DNA of 32,567 nucleotides from Paracoccaceae bacterium (GTDB lineage: Bacteria > Pseudomonadota > Alphaproteobacteria > Rhodobacterales > Rhodobacteraceae). A model generated the notes under the pieces. The model did no database searches. It was given only the letters and a program-made list of their open reading frames with translations, and was not told where the DNA came from. Of this stretch, positions 16,850 to 25,287 are shown one piece after another. How positions within the stretch are numbered: the first letter of the stretch is position 1; the number at the start of each line of letters is the position of its first letter. The translations under genes were made by a program, and so were the position numbers. The stretch covers positions 1-32,567 of the forward strand of contig JAGWVA010000046.1 of the NCBI GenBank assembly GCA_028875855.1, given 5' to 3'.

Positions 16850-17422
16850 GTGACGAAAGACGCCCTTCCCACCGCCCTCGACCTGCCGATGGTCGATCCG
16901 CTTCCCGAGGCGACCGCCAAGTATTTCCGCATCTGCGAGGAAAAGCTGGGCATGGTGCCGAACGTGCTGAAGGCCTATGCCTTCGACATCGCCAAGCTGA
17001 ATGCCTTCACGGCGATGTATAACGACCTCATGCTGGCCGACAGCGGCCTGTCGAAGCTGGAACGCGAGATGATCGCGGTGGTCGTGTCGTCGGTCAATCG
17101 CTGCTGGTATTGTCAGGTCGCCCACGGCGCGGCGGTGCGCGAGCTGTCGGGCGACCCGAAGCTGGGCGAAGCGATGGTGATGAACTGGCGCGCCATTCCG
17201 CTGTCGCACCGGCACCGCGCCATGCTGGCCTTCGTCGAGAAGCTGACCGAGACGCCTGCCAAGATGGACGAGGAAGACCGCGCCTTCCTGCGCGCGGCAG
17301 GTTTCTCGGACCGCGACATCTGGGATATCGCCTCGGTCGCGGGGTTCTTCAACATGACCAACCGCGTCGCCGCGGCCACCGACATGCAGCCCAACGACGC
17401 CTATCACGGGCAGGCGCGGTGA
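16850..17422 (+). CDS. AhpD-like peroxidase-related protein (carboxymuconolactone decarboxylase fold)
   Basis: A 190-residue all-helical protein. The redox motif is CWYCQVAH with Cys85, Cys88 and His92, preceded by LSKLEREMIAVVVSSVN, as in AhpD and the uncharacterised peroxidase-related family. AhpD proteins use the two cysteines to reduce peroxides or recycle a peroxiredoxin. The start is GTG at 16850, three bases after the GNAT stop; the binding site is weak, so coupling to upstream translation is likely. It overlaps the OmpA-like gene by GTGA. Family call is good; the electron donor is unknown. Confidence 0.88.
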   Translation: MTKDALPTALDLPMVDPLPEATAKYFRICEEKLGMVPNVLKAYAFDIAKLNAFTAMYNDLMLADSGLSKLEREMIAVVVSSVNRCWYCQVAHGAAVRELSGDPKLGEAMVMNWRAIPLSHRHRAMLAFVEKLTETPAKMDEEDRAFLRAAGFSDRDIWDIASVAGFFNMTNRVAAATDMQPNDAYHGQAR

Positions 17423-18381
17423 GGGCAGGCCGGGCCCTGATTGCGGCCTGTCTGCTGCTGTTGCCGACCCTCGCGGGGGCGCTCGACTTCACGTTCCCCG
17501 CCCCTGCCACGGTCACGAACCGGCGGGACGAAGCGCTTGGCAGCTATCAACTGCCGGTCGGGGCGTGGAAGGATGGGCAGATGAAGACCTTGCCGGTCGA
17601 AGGCCCGCTGACCCGCATCGCGTGGCGGCTTCAGACGACGACCGAGACGACGCTGCAAATCCTCAGCCCGCTTCGGGCGCAATTGATCGGGCAAGGCTTC
17701 GCGGTGCTCTATGAATGCAGCACGCAGGCCTGCGGCGGCTATGACTTCCGCTACGGCATGGTGCTGCTGCCCGAGCCCGACATGCATGTGGACCTTGGCG
17801 ATTTCCGCTACCTTGCAGCCGAGCGTCCGGGGGCCAAGGGGCCGGAATACGTGGCCCTGATGGTCAGCCGCAGTTCCGGGGCGGGCTATGTTCAGCTCAC
17901 GCAGATCGGGCGCGATCCCGTTCTTGCTGCGGCAGGGCCACAACCGCCGCAGCCCGAGGCATCCGACGCCACGCGCGCAGGCACGACGACGCCCGACACG
18001 GCGGGATCGCTTGGCGCCGCGCTGGTGGCGAACGGTGCGGTCACGCTGGATGGGCTGCGGTTCAAGAGCGGCGCTGGCGGCCTTGCGCCGGGGGATTACC
18101 CGTCGCTTTCGGCGCTGGCGGACTGGCTGAAGGCGGACCCGAAGCGCGAGGTGACACTGGTCGGGCATACCGACGATTCGGGCGGGCTTGCCGCGAATAT
18201 CGCGCTGTCGCGGGAACGGGCGCGGTCGGTCATGGATCAACTGGTCCAGCGCTACGGCGTGGACAAGTCACAGCTTTCGGCGGAAGGCGTGGGTTATCTT
18301 TCGCCGCGTGCGACGAACCTGACCGATGCGGGTCGGCGCATGAACCGAAGGGTCGAGGCCGTTCTGACCTCGACCCCCTAG
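17419..18381 (+). CDS. OmpA-family outer-membrane/peptidoglycan-binding protein
   Basis: A 320-residue exported protein. Residues 1-21 are a signal peptide (ALIAACLLLLPTLAGA, cut before LDF). Residues 25-165 resemble the DUF4892 region found before some OmpA domains: LYECSTQACGGYDFRYG has a probable disulphide pair. A proline- and threonine-rich linker (about 178-200) leads to a complete OmpA-like domain (about 205-318) with the peptidoglycan-binding pattern TLVGHTDDSGG, NIALSRERARSV and GRRMNRRVE. It would anchor the outer envelope to peptidoglycan. The GTG start overlaps the AhpD-like stop, making it the last gene of the coupled operon. DUF4892 is a tentative call. Confidence 0.88.
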   Translation: MRAGRALIAACLLLLPTLAGALDFTFPAPATVTNRRDEALGSYQLPVGAWKDGQMKTLPVEGPLTRIAWRLQTTTETTLQILSPLRAQLIGQGFAVLYECSTQACGGYDFRYGMVLLPEPDMHVDLGDFRYLAAERPGAKGPEYVALMVSRSSGAGYVQLTQIGRDPVLAAAGPQPPQPEASDATRAGTTTPDTAGSLGAALVANGAVTLDGLRFKSGAGGLAPGDYPSLSALADWLKADPKREVTLVGHTDDSGGLAANIALSRERARSVMDQLVQRYGVDKSQLSAEGVGYLSPRATNLTDAGRRMNRRVEAVLTSTP

Positions 18382-18403
18382 GGTACGATCGGGGACCTGG
18401 CGC

Positions 18404-19309
18404 TTACCAGTTTTCGGGGCCCTTGTCGGCGAACTTGCGGGCAAGGAAGTCGATGAAGGCACGCACCTTCGGCTGGATGAACCGGCCCGGCGGGTAAACG
18501 GCGTAAATACCCTGCACATCGACCGGCAGACCCGGCATGGCCTCTTCGACAAGGCCTTCCTTCATCGGCTGCGCGTAAAGGAAGCTGGGCAGATAGGCGA
18601 TGCCAAGGCCCGAGATCGCCGCATGCAGCAGCGACTGGCCGTCGTTCACCGTCAGACCGCCGGCCGAGCGGACCTGCCGCTTTTCGCCCGAAGGCGCGGT
18701 CAGCTTCCAGACGTTGCCGTTCGCCTGGTTGGAATAGTGCAGCAGGCGATGCGTGTTCAGATCGTCGATCTTTTCCGGCCGGCCAAAGCGGCTGAAATAG
18801 CTGGGCGCGGCGATCATCCGCTTGGTGGTTTCGGTCAGCTTGCGGGCGCGCAGGGAGCTGTCTTCCAGTTCGCCGATGCGGATCGCCATGTCGAAACCTT
18901 CGGAGATCAGTTCCACATAGCGGTTGTTGAGAACCATGTTCACCGTGATGTCGGGATATTCCAGCAGGAATTCCCCCAGCACGGGCGAAAGCAGGTTCAC
19001 GCCGAAATCCGTCGCGACCGAAATGCGCAGCAGGCCCGACGGCGCGGTCTGCATCGAGGTGACAAGGGCGTCCGCTTCGCCCGCGTCGTTGAGAACGCGG
19101 CGCGCGCGGTCATAATAGGCAAGGCCGATCTCGGTTGGCGAGACGCGGCGGGTGGTGCGGTTCAGCAGGCGGGCGCCAAGCCGGGCTTCCAGTGCGGAAA
19201 CATGTTTGGACACGGCAGATTTGGAAATCCCCATCTTGCGTGCCGCATCCGTGAATCCGCCCTGATCAACGACCGTGGCGAAGGCCTCCATCTCGGTTAG
19301 TCTGTCCAT
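18404..19309 (-). CDS. LysR family transcriptional regulator
   Basis: A 301-residue regulator. The N-terminal winged helix-turn-helix (residues 1-60) contains AFATVVDQGGFTDAARKMGISKSAVSKHV; the remainder is the type 2 periplasmic-binding-like effector domain. It resembles the large LysR group that uses T-T-R (LLNRTTRRVSPTEIG). The ATG at 19309 gives the canonical MDRLTEMEAF start; a longer frame to 19333 is not favoured. It is on the same strand as fadH, 131 bases downstream of it, with a long inverted repeat between them. Targets may be fadH or the GMC gene; neither is shown. Confidence 0.93.
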   Translation of the reverse strand: MDRLTEMEAFATVVDQGGFTDAARKMGISKSAVSKHVSALEARLGARLLNRTTRRVSPTEIGLAYYDRARRVLNDAGEADALVTSMQTAPSGLLRISVATDFGVNLLSPVLGEFLLEYPDITVNMVLNNRYVELISEGFDMAIRIGELEDSSLRARKLTETTKRMIAAPSYFSRFGRPEKIDDLNTHRLLHYSNQANGNVWKLTAPSGEKRQVRSAGGLTVNDGQSLLHAAISGLGIAYLPSFLYAQPMKEGLVEEAMPGLPVDVQGIYAVYPPGRFIQPKVRAFIDFLARKFADKGPENW

Positions 19310-19315
19310 CGTAAA

Positions 19316-19432
19316 CCCTATTCGTACCTGCACCCCACCGATCTTTTCGGGTTCAAATCAGGCAAGATTGCGAAACGGGGCGGTCAGAACAGAGGTATTG
19401 CTGCGCAAGCTTAAGGGCAGGTTACGAATGGG
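19316..19432. repeat. Imperfect long inverted repeat between fadH and the lysR gene
   Basis: The left arm CCCTATTCGTACCTGC (19316-19331) pairs with GCAGGTTACGAATGGG (19417-19432). Their only differences are two single-base indels in 16. The arms are 85 bases apart and fill most of the promoter region of the LysR gene. Confidence 0.5.
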
Positions 19433-19440
19433 AAATTTCG

Positions 19441-21462
19441 CTACAACTTTAAGGAGATTTTTGTTCCCTGATTGATCGCCCGCTTGGCGTCCAGCTCTGC
19501 CGCGACGTCTGCGCCGCCGATGATGTGGCAGGGCTTTCCGGCCGCCTCGAGCGCCGCGGCCAGATCGCGCAACGGCTCCTGCCCGGCGCACAGGACCACG
19601 GTATCGGCGGGGATCAGCGTGGGATTTTCGCGCCCTGCGCCATGGCTGACCACGATGCCCTCGGGGGTGATCCGCTCGTAGTTCACACCCCCGATCATCT
19701 GCACGCCCTTCATCTGAAGGCTCGCGCGGTGAATCCAGCCGGTTGTCTTTCCCAGCCGCCGGCCCGGCTTTTCGGACTTGCGCTGAAGAAGCGTGACGGT
19801 CCGGGCAGGCGGGGTCGGGCGCGGGCCTTCGGGGGCAAGCCCCCCGCGCGCCGTTGCCGGGTCGGCCACGCCCCAGGTCTGCAACCATTCCTCAAGGTGC
19901 AGCGTGGGGCTCTCCGCCTCCACCAGGTATTCGGCCACATCGAAACCGATGCCGCCCGCGCCCACGATGGCAACGCGTTTGCCGACGGGCGCGCCGCGCA
20001 GCACATCGACATAGCTCAGGACATGCGCGCCGTCCTGCACGGGGATGCCGGGGTCGCGCGGCAGCACGCCCGTCGCCACGATCACCTCGTCGAACGCCGC
20101 AAGATGCGCGGCCGTGGCGCGCGTTCGCAACCGCAGGTCGATCCGGGTCGTTTCCAACATTGTGGCGAACCACTTCACGAGATCGTGAAACTCTTCCTTG
20201 CCGGGAACCTGTTTTGCCATATTCAGCTGCCCGCCGATCTCGTCCGAGGCCTCGAACAGGGTCACGCGATGCCCCCGTTCCGCGGCCGCCAGCGCCGCCG
20301 CGAGCCCCGCGGGACCCGCTCCGACGACGGCAACCGTCTTGGCCACGGGCGCGGGGCCGGTCGGCAGTTCCGTCTCGAAACAGGCGCGCGGATTGACGAG
20401 GCACGAGGAAATCTTGCCCCCGAAGGTATGATCCAGACAGGCCTGGTTGCAGGCGATGCAGGGCGCGATCTCGGCCGCCCGCCCGGCCGCGGCCTTGGCG
20501 ACGAAATCCGGGTCGGCGAGGAAGGGCCGCGCCATGCTGACCATGTCGGCGCAGCCCTCGGCCAGAACCGCCTCGGCCACTTCGGGCGTGTTGATCCGGT
20601 TCGAGGTGATGACCGGGATTCCCACATGCCCCATCAGCTTCTTCGTGACCCAGGCGAACGCCGCCCGCGGGACCGAGGTCGCAATCGTCGGCACCCGCGC
20701 CTCGTGCCAGCCGATGCCCGTATTCAGGATGCTGGCCCCCGCCGCCTCGATCTTTGCGGCCAGTTGCAGCACCTCGTCGAAGGTCTGCCCCTCCGGCACA
20801 AGGTCGATCAGCGAAATCCGGTAGATCACGATGAAATCCGGCCCGACCGCCTGCCGCACGCGCTTCACCACCTCGACCGGCAGGCGCTGGCGGTTCTCGA
20901 GACTGCCGCCCCAGCGGTCGGTCCGGCGGTTCACATGGGTCACAAGGAACTGGTTGAGGAAATAGCCCTCCGACCCCATGACCTCGACCCCGTCATAGCC
21001 CGCCTCGCGCGCGCGGGCGGCGGCGGTGGCGATGTCGGCGATCTGCTTTTCGATCCCGTCCTCGTCCAGTTCCTTGGGCGCAAAGGGCGAGATCGGCGAT
21101 TTCACCGCGCTGGCGGAAACACAATCCGGCCCATAGGCATAACGGCCCGCATGCAGGATCTGCATGGCGATCCGGCCGCCGGCGTCATGCACCCGGTCCG
21201 TCACCACGCGGTGGTTGGCGATGTCTTGCGGCGTGAACAGCCCCGCCGCACCGGGAAACACCCCGCCCTCGCGGTTGGGCGCCATGCCGCCCGTGACCAT
21301 CAGGGCCACGCCGCCCCGCGCGCGGGTGGCGTAGAACTCCGCCACCCGGTTCCAGTCGCCCGTCTCTTCCAGGTTCGTATGCATCGACCCCATCAACACG
21401 CGGTTCGGCAGAACCACGTGACCAAGGTCGAGCGGCTGAAGAAGATGCGGATAAAGCGTCAT
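19441..21462 (-). CDS. fadH: NADPH-dependent 2,4-dienoyl-CoA reductase (FadH type)
   Basis: A 673-residue iron-sulphur flavoprotein. Residues 1-330 are an old-yellow-enzyme barrel (FMN), a 4Fe-4S site follows as C-x2-C-x3-C-x11-C (CIACNQACLDH and onward), and the C-terminal half binds FAD and NADPH (AVVGAGPAGLAAALAAAERG and IVGAGGIGFDVAEYL). The length equals the Escherichia coli enzyme (about 670). It reduces 2,4-dienoyl-CoA during breakdown of unsaturated fatty acids. Relatives with the same architecture include trimethylamine dehydrogenase and histamine dehydrogenase; the barrel with SMHTNLEE and GWHEARVPTIA fits the FadH group best. GGGAGG-type site precedes the ATG. Confidence 0.9.
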   Translation of the reverse strand: MTLYPHLLQPLDLGHVVLPNRVLMGSMHTNLEETGDWNRVAEFYATRARGGVALMVTGGMAPNREGGVFPGAAGLFTPQDIANHRVVTDRVHDAGGRIAMQILHAGRYAYGPDCVSASAVKSPISPFAPKELDEDGIEKQIADIATAAARAREAGYDGVEVMGSEGYFLNQFLVTHVNRRTDRWGGSLENRQRLPVEVVKRVRQAVGPDFIVIYRISLIDLVPEGQTFDEVLQLAAKIEAAGASILNTGIGWHEARVPTIATSVPRAAFAWVTKKLMGHVGIPVITSNRINTPEVAEAVLAEGCADMVSMARPFLADPDFVAKAAAGRAAEIAPCIACNQACLDHTFGGKISSCLVNPRACFETELPTGPAPVAKTVAVVGAGPAGLAAALAAAERGHRVTLFEASDEIGGQLNMAKQVPGKEEFHDLVKWFATMLETTRIDLRLRTRATAAHLAAFDEVIVATGVLPRDPGIPVQDGAHVLSYVDVLRGAPVGKRVAIVGAGGIGFDVAEYLVEAESPTLHLEEWLQTWGVADPATARGGLAPEGPRPTPPARTVTLLQRKSEKPGRRLGKTTGWIHRASLQMKGVQMIGGVNYERITPEGIVVSHGAGRENPTLIPADTVVLCAGQEPLRDLAAALEAAGKPCHIIGGADVAAELDAKRAINQGTKISLKL

Positions 21463-21589
21463 GTGAACCTGCCTCCCGGATGTGGCGCGATCCTGCCGGG
21501 CTGCGGCATCGTTGTCACGCCGAACGCCGCGTCAGAGGCTTGCCGGGCGGCATCCCGACCCCTAACGTCCGCGCAGGGGAGGACCATGC

Positions 21590-23182
21590 ATGTCTGATTG
21601 GGATTACATCATCGTGGGGGCCGGGTCCGCCGGCTGCGTTCTGGCGAACCGCCTGAGCGAGGACCCCAAGAACCGCGTCCTGCTGCTCGAGGCGGGGGGC
21701 AAGGACACATACCCCTGGATCCATGTTCCGATCGGCTATCTTTACTGCATCGGCAATCCCCGCACCGACTGGATGTTCAAGACGGCGCCCGAACCCGGCC
21801 TGGGCGGGCGGCAGCTGCTTTATCCGCGCGGCAAGGTGCTGGGGGGATGCTCGTCGATCAACGGGATGCTTTACCTGCGCGGGCAGGCCGCCGATTACGA
21901 CGGCTGGCGGCAGATGGGCAACACCGGCTGGGGCTGGGACGACGTGCTGCCCTATTTCCTGAAATCCGAGGATTACTTTGGCGGCGCCTCCGATCTGCAC
22001 GGGGCGGGCGGCGAATGGCGGGTGGAACAGCAGCGCCTGCGCTGGGACGTGCTGGACGACTGGTCCCGCGCGGCACAGGCGGCGGGGATTCCGGCCAGCG
22101 ACGATTTCAACACCGGCGACAACGAAGGCGTCGGCTACTTCAAGGTGAACCAGCGCGCGGGCTGGCGCTGGAACACGGCCAAGGGGTTCCTGCGGCCCGC
22201 ACGGAACCGGCCCAACCTCAAGGTGGAAACCCATGCGCAGGCGGAAAGGCTGATCCTCGAGGGCCGCCGCGTCGTCGGCGTTCGCTTCCGCCAGAATGGC
22301 GCACTGCGCGAGGAACGCGCGGCGGCCGAGGTCATCCTCTCTGCGGGCTCCATCGGCTCGCCGCAGATCCTGATGCTGTCGGGCATCGGCCCCGCGCAGC
22401 ATCTGCAGGACATGGGCCTGCCCGTGGTGCACGATGCCGCGGGCGTCGGCGGCAACCTGCAGGACCACCTGCAAATCCGCTGCGCCTGGAAGGTGACGGG
22501 GGCGAAGACGCTGAACACGATGGCGAATTCGCTCGTCGGCAAGGCGCGGATCGGGCTGCAATACGCGCTGACACGGTCGGGGCCGATGTCGATGGCCCCG
22601 TCCCAGCTTGGCGCCTTTGCCAAATCCTCGCCCGACATGGCGACGCCCGACCTCGAATATCACGTCCAGCCGCTCTCGCTCGAGGCCTTCGGGGGCGATC
22701 TCGACCCGTTCCCGGCGATCACCGCCTCGGTCTGTCACCTGCGGCCGGAAAGCCGCGGCACGGTGCGGCTCTCGGCGCCCGATCCGACCGCGGCGCCGGT
22801 GATCCAGCCCAATTACCTCTCGACCCCCGGCGACCGGCTGACGGCGGCGCGGGCGATCCGGCTGACGCGGCGGATCATGGAGCAGGAGCCGATGGCGAAA
22901 TACCGCCCCGAGGAATTCAAGCCCGGCCCGCAGGCGCAGGACGACCACCACCTGGCCGAGGCCGCGGGCCGCATCGGCACGACGATCTTCCATCCCGTGG
23001 GCACCGTCCGCATGGGCACCGACGACGGCGCCGTGGTCACGCCCGATTTGCGCCTGCGCGGGATCGAGGGGCTGCGCGTGGTCGATGCAAGCGTCATGCC
23101 AAGGATCACCAGCGGCAACACCAACTCCCCCACCATCATGATCGCCGAAAAGGCCGCCGTGATTATCCGCGCCGGGGCCTGA
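21590..23182 (+). CDS. GMC family FAD-dependent oxidoreductase (alcohol/choline dehydrogenase type)
   Basis: A 530-residue flavoenzyme. The FAD site is GAGSAG at residues 10-15 with LLLEAGG for the ribose; PROSITE-type signatures [20 protein letters not shown] and [17 protein letters not shown] are complete. The catalytic histidine is in [10 protein letters not shown], and the second active-site residue is in [16 protein letters not shown], where an asparagine replaces histidine as in choline dehydrogenase relatives. It oxidises an alcohol to an aldehyde, passing electrons to the respiratory chain or oxygen; the alcohol is unknown. GGGGAGGA six bases before the ATG at 21590 sets the start. 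A terminator-bearing repeat follows 12 bases after the stop. Confidence 0.92.
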   Translation: MSDWDYIIVGAGSAGCVLANRLSEDPKNRVLLLEAGGKDTYPWIHVPIGYLYCIGNPRTDWMFKTAPEPGLGGRQLLYPRGKVLGGCSSINGMLYLRGQAADYDGWRQMGNTGWGWDDVLPYFLKSEDYFGGASDLHGAGGEWRVEQQRLRWDVLDDWSRAAQAAGIPASDDFNTGDNEGVGYFKVNQRAGWRWNTAKGFLRPARNRPNLKVETHAQAERLILEGRRVVGVRFRQNGALREERAAAEVILSAGSIGSPQILMLSGIGPAQHLQDMGLPVVHDAAGVGGNLQDHLQIRCAWKVTGAKTLNTMANSLVGKARIGLQYALTRSGPMSMAPSQLGAFAKSSPDMATPDLEYHVQPLSLEAFGGDLDPFPAITASVCHLRPESRGTVRLSAPDPTAAPVIQPNYLSTPGDRLTAARAIRLTRRIMEQEPMAKYRPEEFKPGPQAQDDHHLAEAAGRIGTTIFHPVGTVRMGTDDGAVVTPDLRLRGIEGLRVVDASVMPRITSGNTNSPTIMIAEKAAVIIRAGA

Positions 23183-23256
23183 GCCTGCATTCACTTTGGC
23201 TCAAATATCCTCGGGGGTGAGGAGCGTCAGCGACGAGGGGGCAGACAGCCCCCTTT
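23180..23256 (+). repeat. Structured post-stop repeat, copy A (with terminator)
   Basis: It begins in the GMC stop codon. TGAGCC (23180-23185) pairs perfectly with GGCTCA (23198-23203). Then comes TTTGGCTCAAATATCC (23195-23210), a small stem CGTC/GACG (23225-23235, loop AGC), and a terminator stem GGGGGC/GCCCCC (23237-23253) followed by TTT. Copy B at 28349 has the same order of parts. Confidence 0.7.
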
Positions 23257-23268
23257 CCGCCTGCCGCC

Positions 23269-23628
23269 CTAGCCCATCGTCTCGACGCAATGGCGACGGA
23301 AGGCGCGCTTGAGAAGGTCGAGCTCGGCCCGAAGCAGGGCAACCTCGGCGCGGATGTCCTCATCCAGCGGGGTTCCCAGCAGAAGCGTGATGGCCTCCAG
23401 CCGCGCGCCGGTGCGGGCGTCGGCAATCAGGATCGTCTGGACCCCGTCGCAAAGCGCCTCGGCCGGGATCGGCACGCTGACGATCCAGCGGTCCCCGGCC
23501 TGAGTCACCTCCACCCCCGGGACGGGGGCACCGAGATGGGTGACGGCCAGCGCGGGCGGCTCCGCCCCGATGTCGGTCACCTCGCCCGTCCAGACGCCGG
23601 CCTGCACCCGCAGCTTGGTCAGATTCAT
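23269..23628 (-). CDS. Hypothetical protein, possible C-terminal coiled coil
   Basis: A 119-residue soluble protein that I do not recognise. The first 85 residues look like beta strands (VWTGEVTDIG, WIVSVPIPAEALCDGVQTILI), and the last 35 (EDIRAEVALLRAELDLLKRAFRRH) show heptad-like leucines suggesting a coiled coil. There is no signal peptide. It begins nine bases after the stop of the 257-residue gene upstream, so the two form a small operon and may make an interacting pair. It converges on the GMC gene, and copy A of the repeat lies between them. Confidence 0.75.
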   Translation of the reverse strand: MNLTKLRVQAGVWTGEVTDIGAEPPALAVTHLGAPVPGVEVTQAGDRWIVSVPIPAEALCDGVQTILIADARTGARLEAITLLLGTPLDEDIRAEVALLRAELDLLKRAFRRHCVETMG

Positions 23629-23637
23629 CGCGGCCCC

Positions 23638-24411
23638 CTAAAGTTCCGCCCGCGGGCGGCGGCAAAGCGTGACGTCGCGCAGGGTGATCTGGTTCATCCG
23701 GGGCCCCTCGAAGATCAGGTCCACCCACATGCCTTCCACCCGCTTCTCGTTCATCTGCGTATGGGCGAGGTCGAATTCCACCATCACCTCTTGCGCGCCC
23801 AGCGGCAGTTCCCGCACGATCTGCTCGACATTGGGTCCGTGCTTCACGTTCAACCGCGCGAAGATCTCCAGCGGTTTCTCGACCTCGACGATGGTGTCGA
23901 GCCGGATGATATGCTTGCGCCGCAGCCCCGCCACCGCGGCGGGCGGCAGACCGATGGCCAGCGACAGGAAGCTGCCGTCGAAGCGAAAGACATCCAGCCG
24001 CATCCCGAAGGGCGCAAGGTCGGCCTCGCGCTGGTTGCGGATCTGCCGCAGGCTCAGCTCGCTCAGCCGGCAATCGTGAAACAGCGTGACACCGGGCGCC
24101 GCCTCCGTCCGGTTGCCGATTTCCGCCATGCCGGGAACCGGCAGCCGCGCACGCCACGGCTCCGGCCGCCAGGACCAATCGGCACCCGCCGGGCGTCGCA
24201 TCGCGCTGGAGCCGATCATCGGCAGCGTCAGCCGGTCGTCGGTTTCGTGGATCACGCGGTCCAACTGACGCTTCAGCGCCCGCGCCCGCGATCGGACCGA
24301 CCGCAGGCCGGCATGATCGAGCATCGCCACCTCGTCGGCGGTGCGCGTCCAGCGGCGCAGCGCCTGACGCTGCAAAAGCTGTTCGACGATGCTTTCGCCT
24401 TTCGCGTTCAT
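23638..24411 (-). CDS. Uncharacterised protein (DUF6478-like)
   Basis: A 257-residue soluble protein. The ATG at 24411 has AGGAGGG ten bases upstream, which decides the start over a longer frame to 24462. It resembles what I remember of DUF6478, a family restricted to Rhodobacterales, but I cannot confirm this. Visible blocks are a helical N-terminus with RSVRSRARALKRQLDRVIH, a core LFHDCRLSELSLRQIRNQRE, and a beta-rich C-terminal half (LSLAIGLPP, NEKRVEGMWVDLIFEGPRMN). No catalytic motif or membrane segment is evident. It is co-transcribed with the 119-residue gene after it. Function unknown. Confidence 0.8.
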   Translation of the reverse strand: MNAKGESIVEQLLQRQALRRWTRTADEVAMLDHAGLRSVRSRARALKRQLDRVIHETDDRLTLPMIGSSAMRRPAGADWSWRPEPWRARLPVPGMAEIGNRTEAAPGVTLFHDCRLSELSLRQIRNQREADLAPFGMRLDVFRFDGSFLSLAIGLPPAAVAGLRRKHIIRLDTIVEVEKPLEIFARLNVKHGPNVEQIVRELPLGAQEVMVEFDLAHTQMNEKRVEGMWVDLIFEGPRMNQITLRDVTLCRRPRAEL

Positions 24412-24502
24412 CTTGCGCCCGCCCTCCTGTCCGTTCCGCCGGACGTCGCCGTCAAGACGCACCCTGCCGGACGGGGGTTAACGACTCGCCGAACCCGGGG
24501 CG

Positions 24503-25153
24503 TCAGCTGCCCGCGGCCGGTGCGGGCGGCGCGCTGGCGGCGCGGACAGAAGCCACGAAGGTTTCCAGCAGCGCCAATCCCGCGGAATCCGGGAACGGCG
24601 CCTGCGGCACGCCGTTGACGCTCAGCGTCACGATATGGCCGTTCAGGTCGAACAGCGCCCGCCAGTAGTTCGGCGTCACCGTCTGTCCGGGGAAGGGGCT
24701 GGTGTCGCGCGCATGCAGGATGACCACGCCATCCCGCCGCGCAAGGCCGATGATCTTCACCGTCCGGGCGTCGCCCGACCGGCTCTGCGCCTTGCGCCCG
24801 GCGGTCGAGTGCAGATAGGCCACGAGCTGGCGCCAGTTCGCATCTCCGATGCTCGGCCCGTTCGACCCGACCGAAACCGTCGCGGTCAAAAGCGCCTGAA
24901 TCCGCGGCTTGGGGTCCGTCGGCGATCCGGCCATCGAGGCACAGCTTCCCAGCAGGACGAAGGGCGCACCCGGGCCGTCGTGGCTCGATTGCTGATCCAC
25001 GCAGAAGCCCTGCGGGCCGACGATGGTCACCGCTCCGTTCGCGACGGTCATCGCATTGGGCGGCGACATGAAGGGAAGCGCACAGCCGCCCAGCGTCAGA
25101 AGACTTCCGGCAAACAGCGCGCCAAGCGTCGCGCGACGCGCAAGCGCGATCAT
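24503..25153 (-). CDS. Putative lipoprotein of unknown function
   Basis: A 216-residue protein with a lipoprotein signal: basic start (IALARRA), hydrophobic stretch, then lipobox LGGC with the lipid-carrying cysteine at about residue 24. The mature part has two further cysteines (FCVDQQSSHDG and LLGSCASM) that could form a disulphide, and a C-terminal alanine- and proline-rich tail (SAPPAPAAGS). It is likely anchored in the outer or inner membrane, facing the periplasm. I do not recognise the family. The ATG at 25153 is preferred; upstream in-frame sequence reads through the preceding gene. A pair of 12-base direct repeats lies just upstream. Confidence 0.78.
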   Translation of the reverse strand: MIALARRATLGALFAGSLLTLGGCALPFMSPPNAMTVANGAVTIVGPQGFCVDQQSSHDGPGAPFVLLGSCASMAGSPTDPKPRIQALLTATVSVGSNGPSIGDANWRQLVAYLHSTAGRKAQSRSGDARTVKIIGLARRDGVVILHARDTSPFPGQTVTPNYWRALFDLNGHIVTLSVNGVPQAPFPDSAGLALLETFVASVRAASAPPAPAAGS

Positions 25154-25167
25154 CGCATCGCCCCCGC

Positions 25168-25197
25168 CCTGTCGTCCCGGACGGTCCCTGCCGTCCC
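25168..25197 (-). repeat. Direct repeats upstream of the lipoprotein gene
   Basis: CCCTGTCGTCCC (25168-25179) and CCCTGCCGTCCC (25186-25197) match at 11 of 12 bases and start 18 bases apart. The nearer copy is 14 bases before the lipoprotein start, so the pair may be a regulator site or part of the leader. Confidence 0.35.
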
Positions 25198-25287
25198 GAA
25201 GACCTGTGCCGCCATCCTCGCCCCTCCACGCTCGGCCACGCTTTCGCATAGCGGCGACGTCTGAAAGGCACAAGACTTTCGGAGGTC

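Noticed and set aside
19525-21597. Plus-strand frame of 690 codons over fadH
   Set aside because: Antisense to a complete FadH with all motifs; no domain in the translation.
21586-21597. Three-codon ATG-CAT-GTC-TGA overlapping the GMC start
   Set aside because: The AG-rich binding site is only two bases from this ATG; spacing favours the gene's own ATG at 21590.
21515-23194. Minus-strand frame over the GMC oxidoreductase
   Set aside because: Translation lacks any family pattern and overlaps an intact enzyme.
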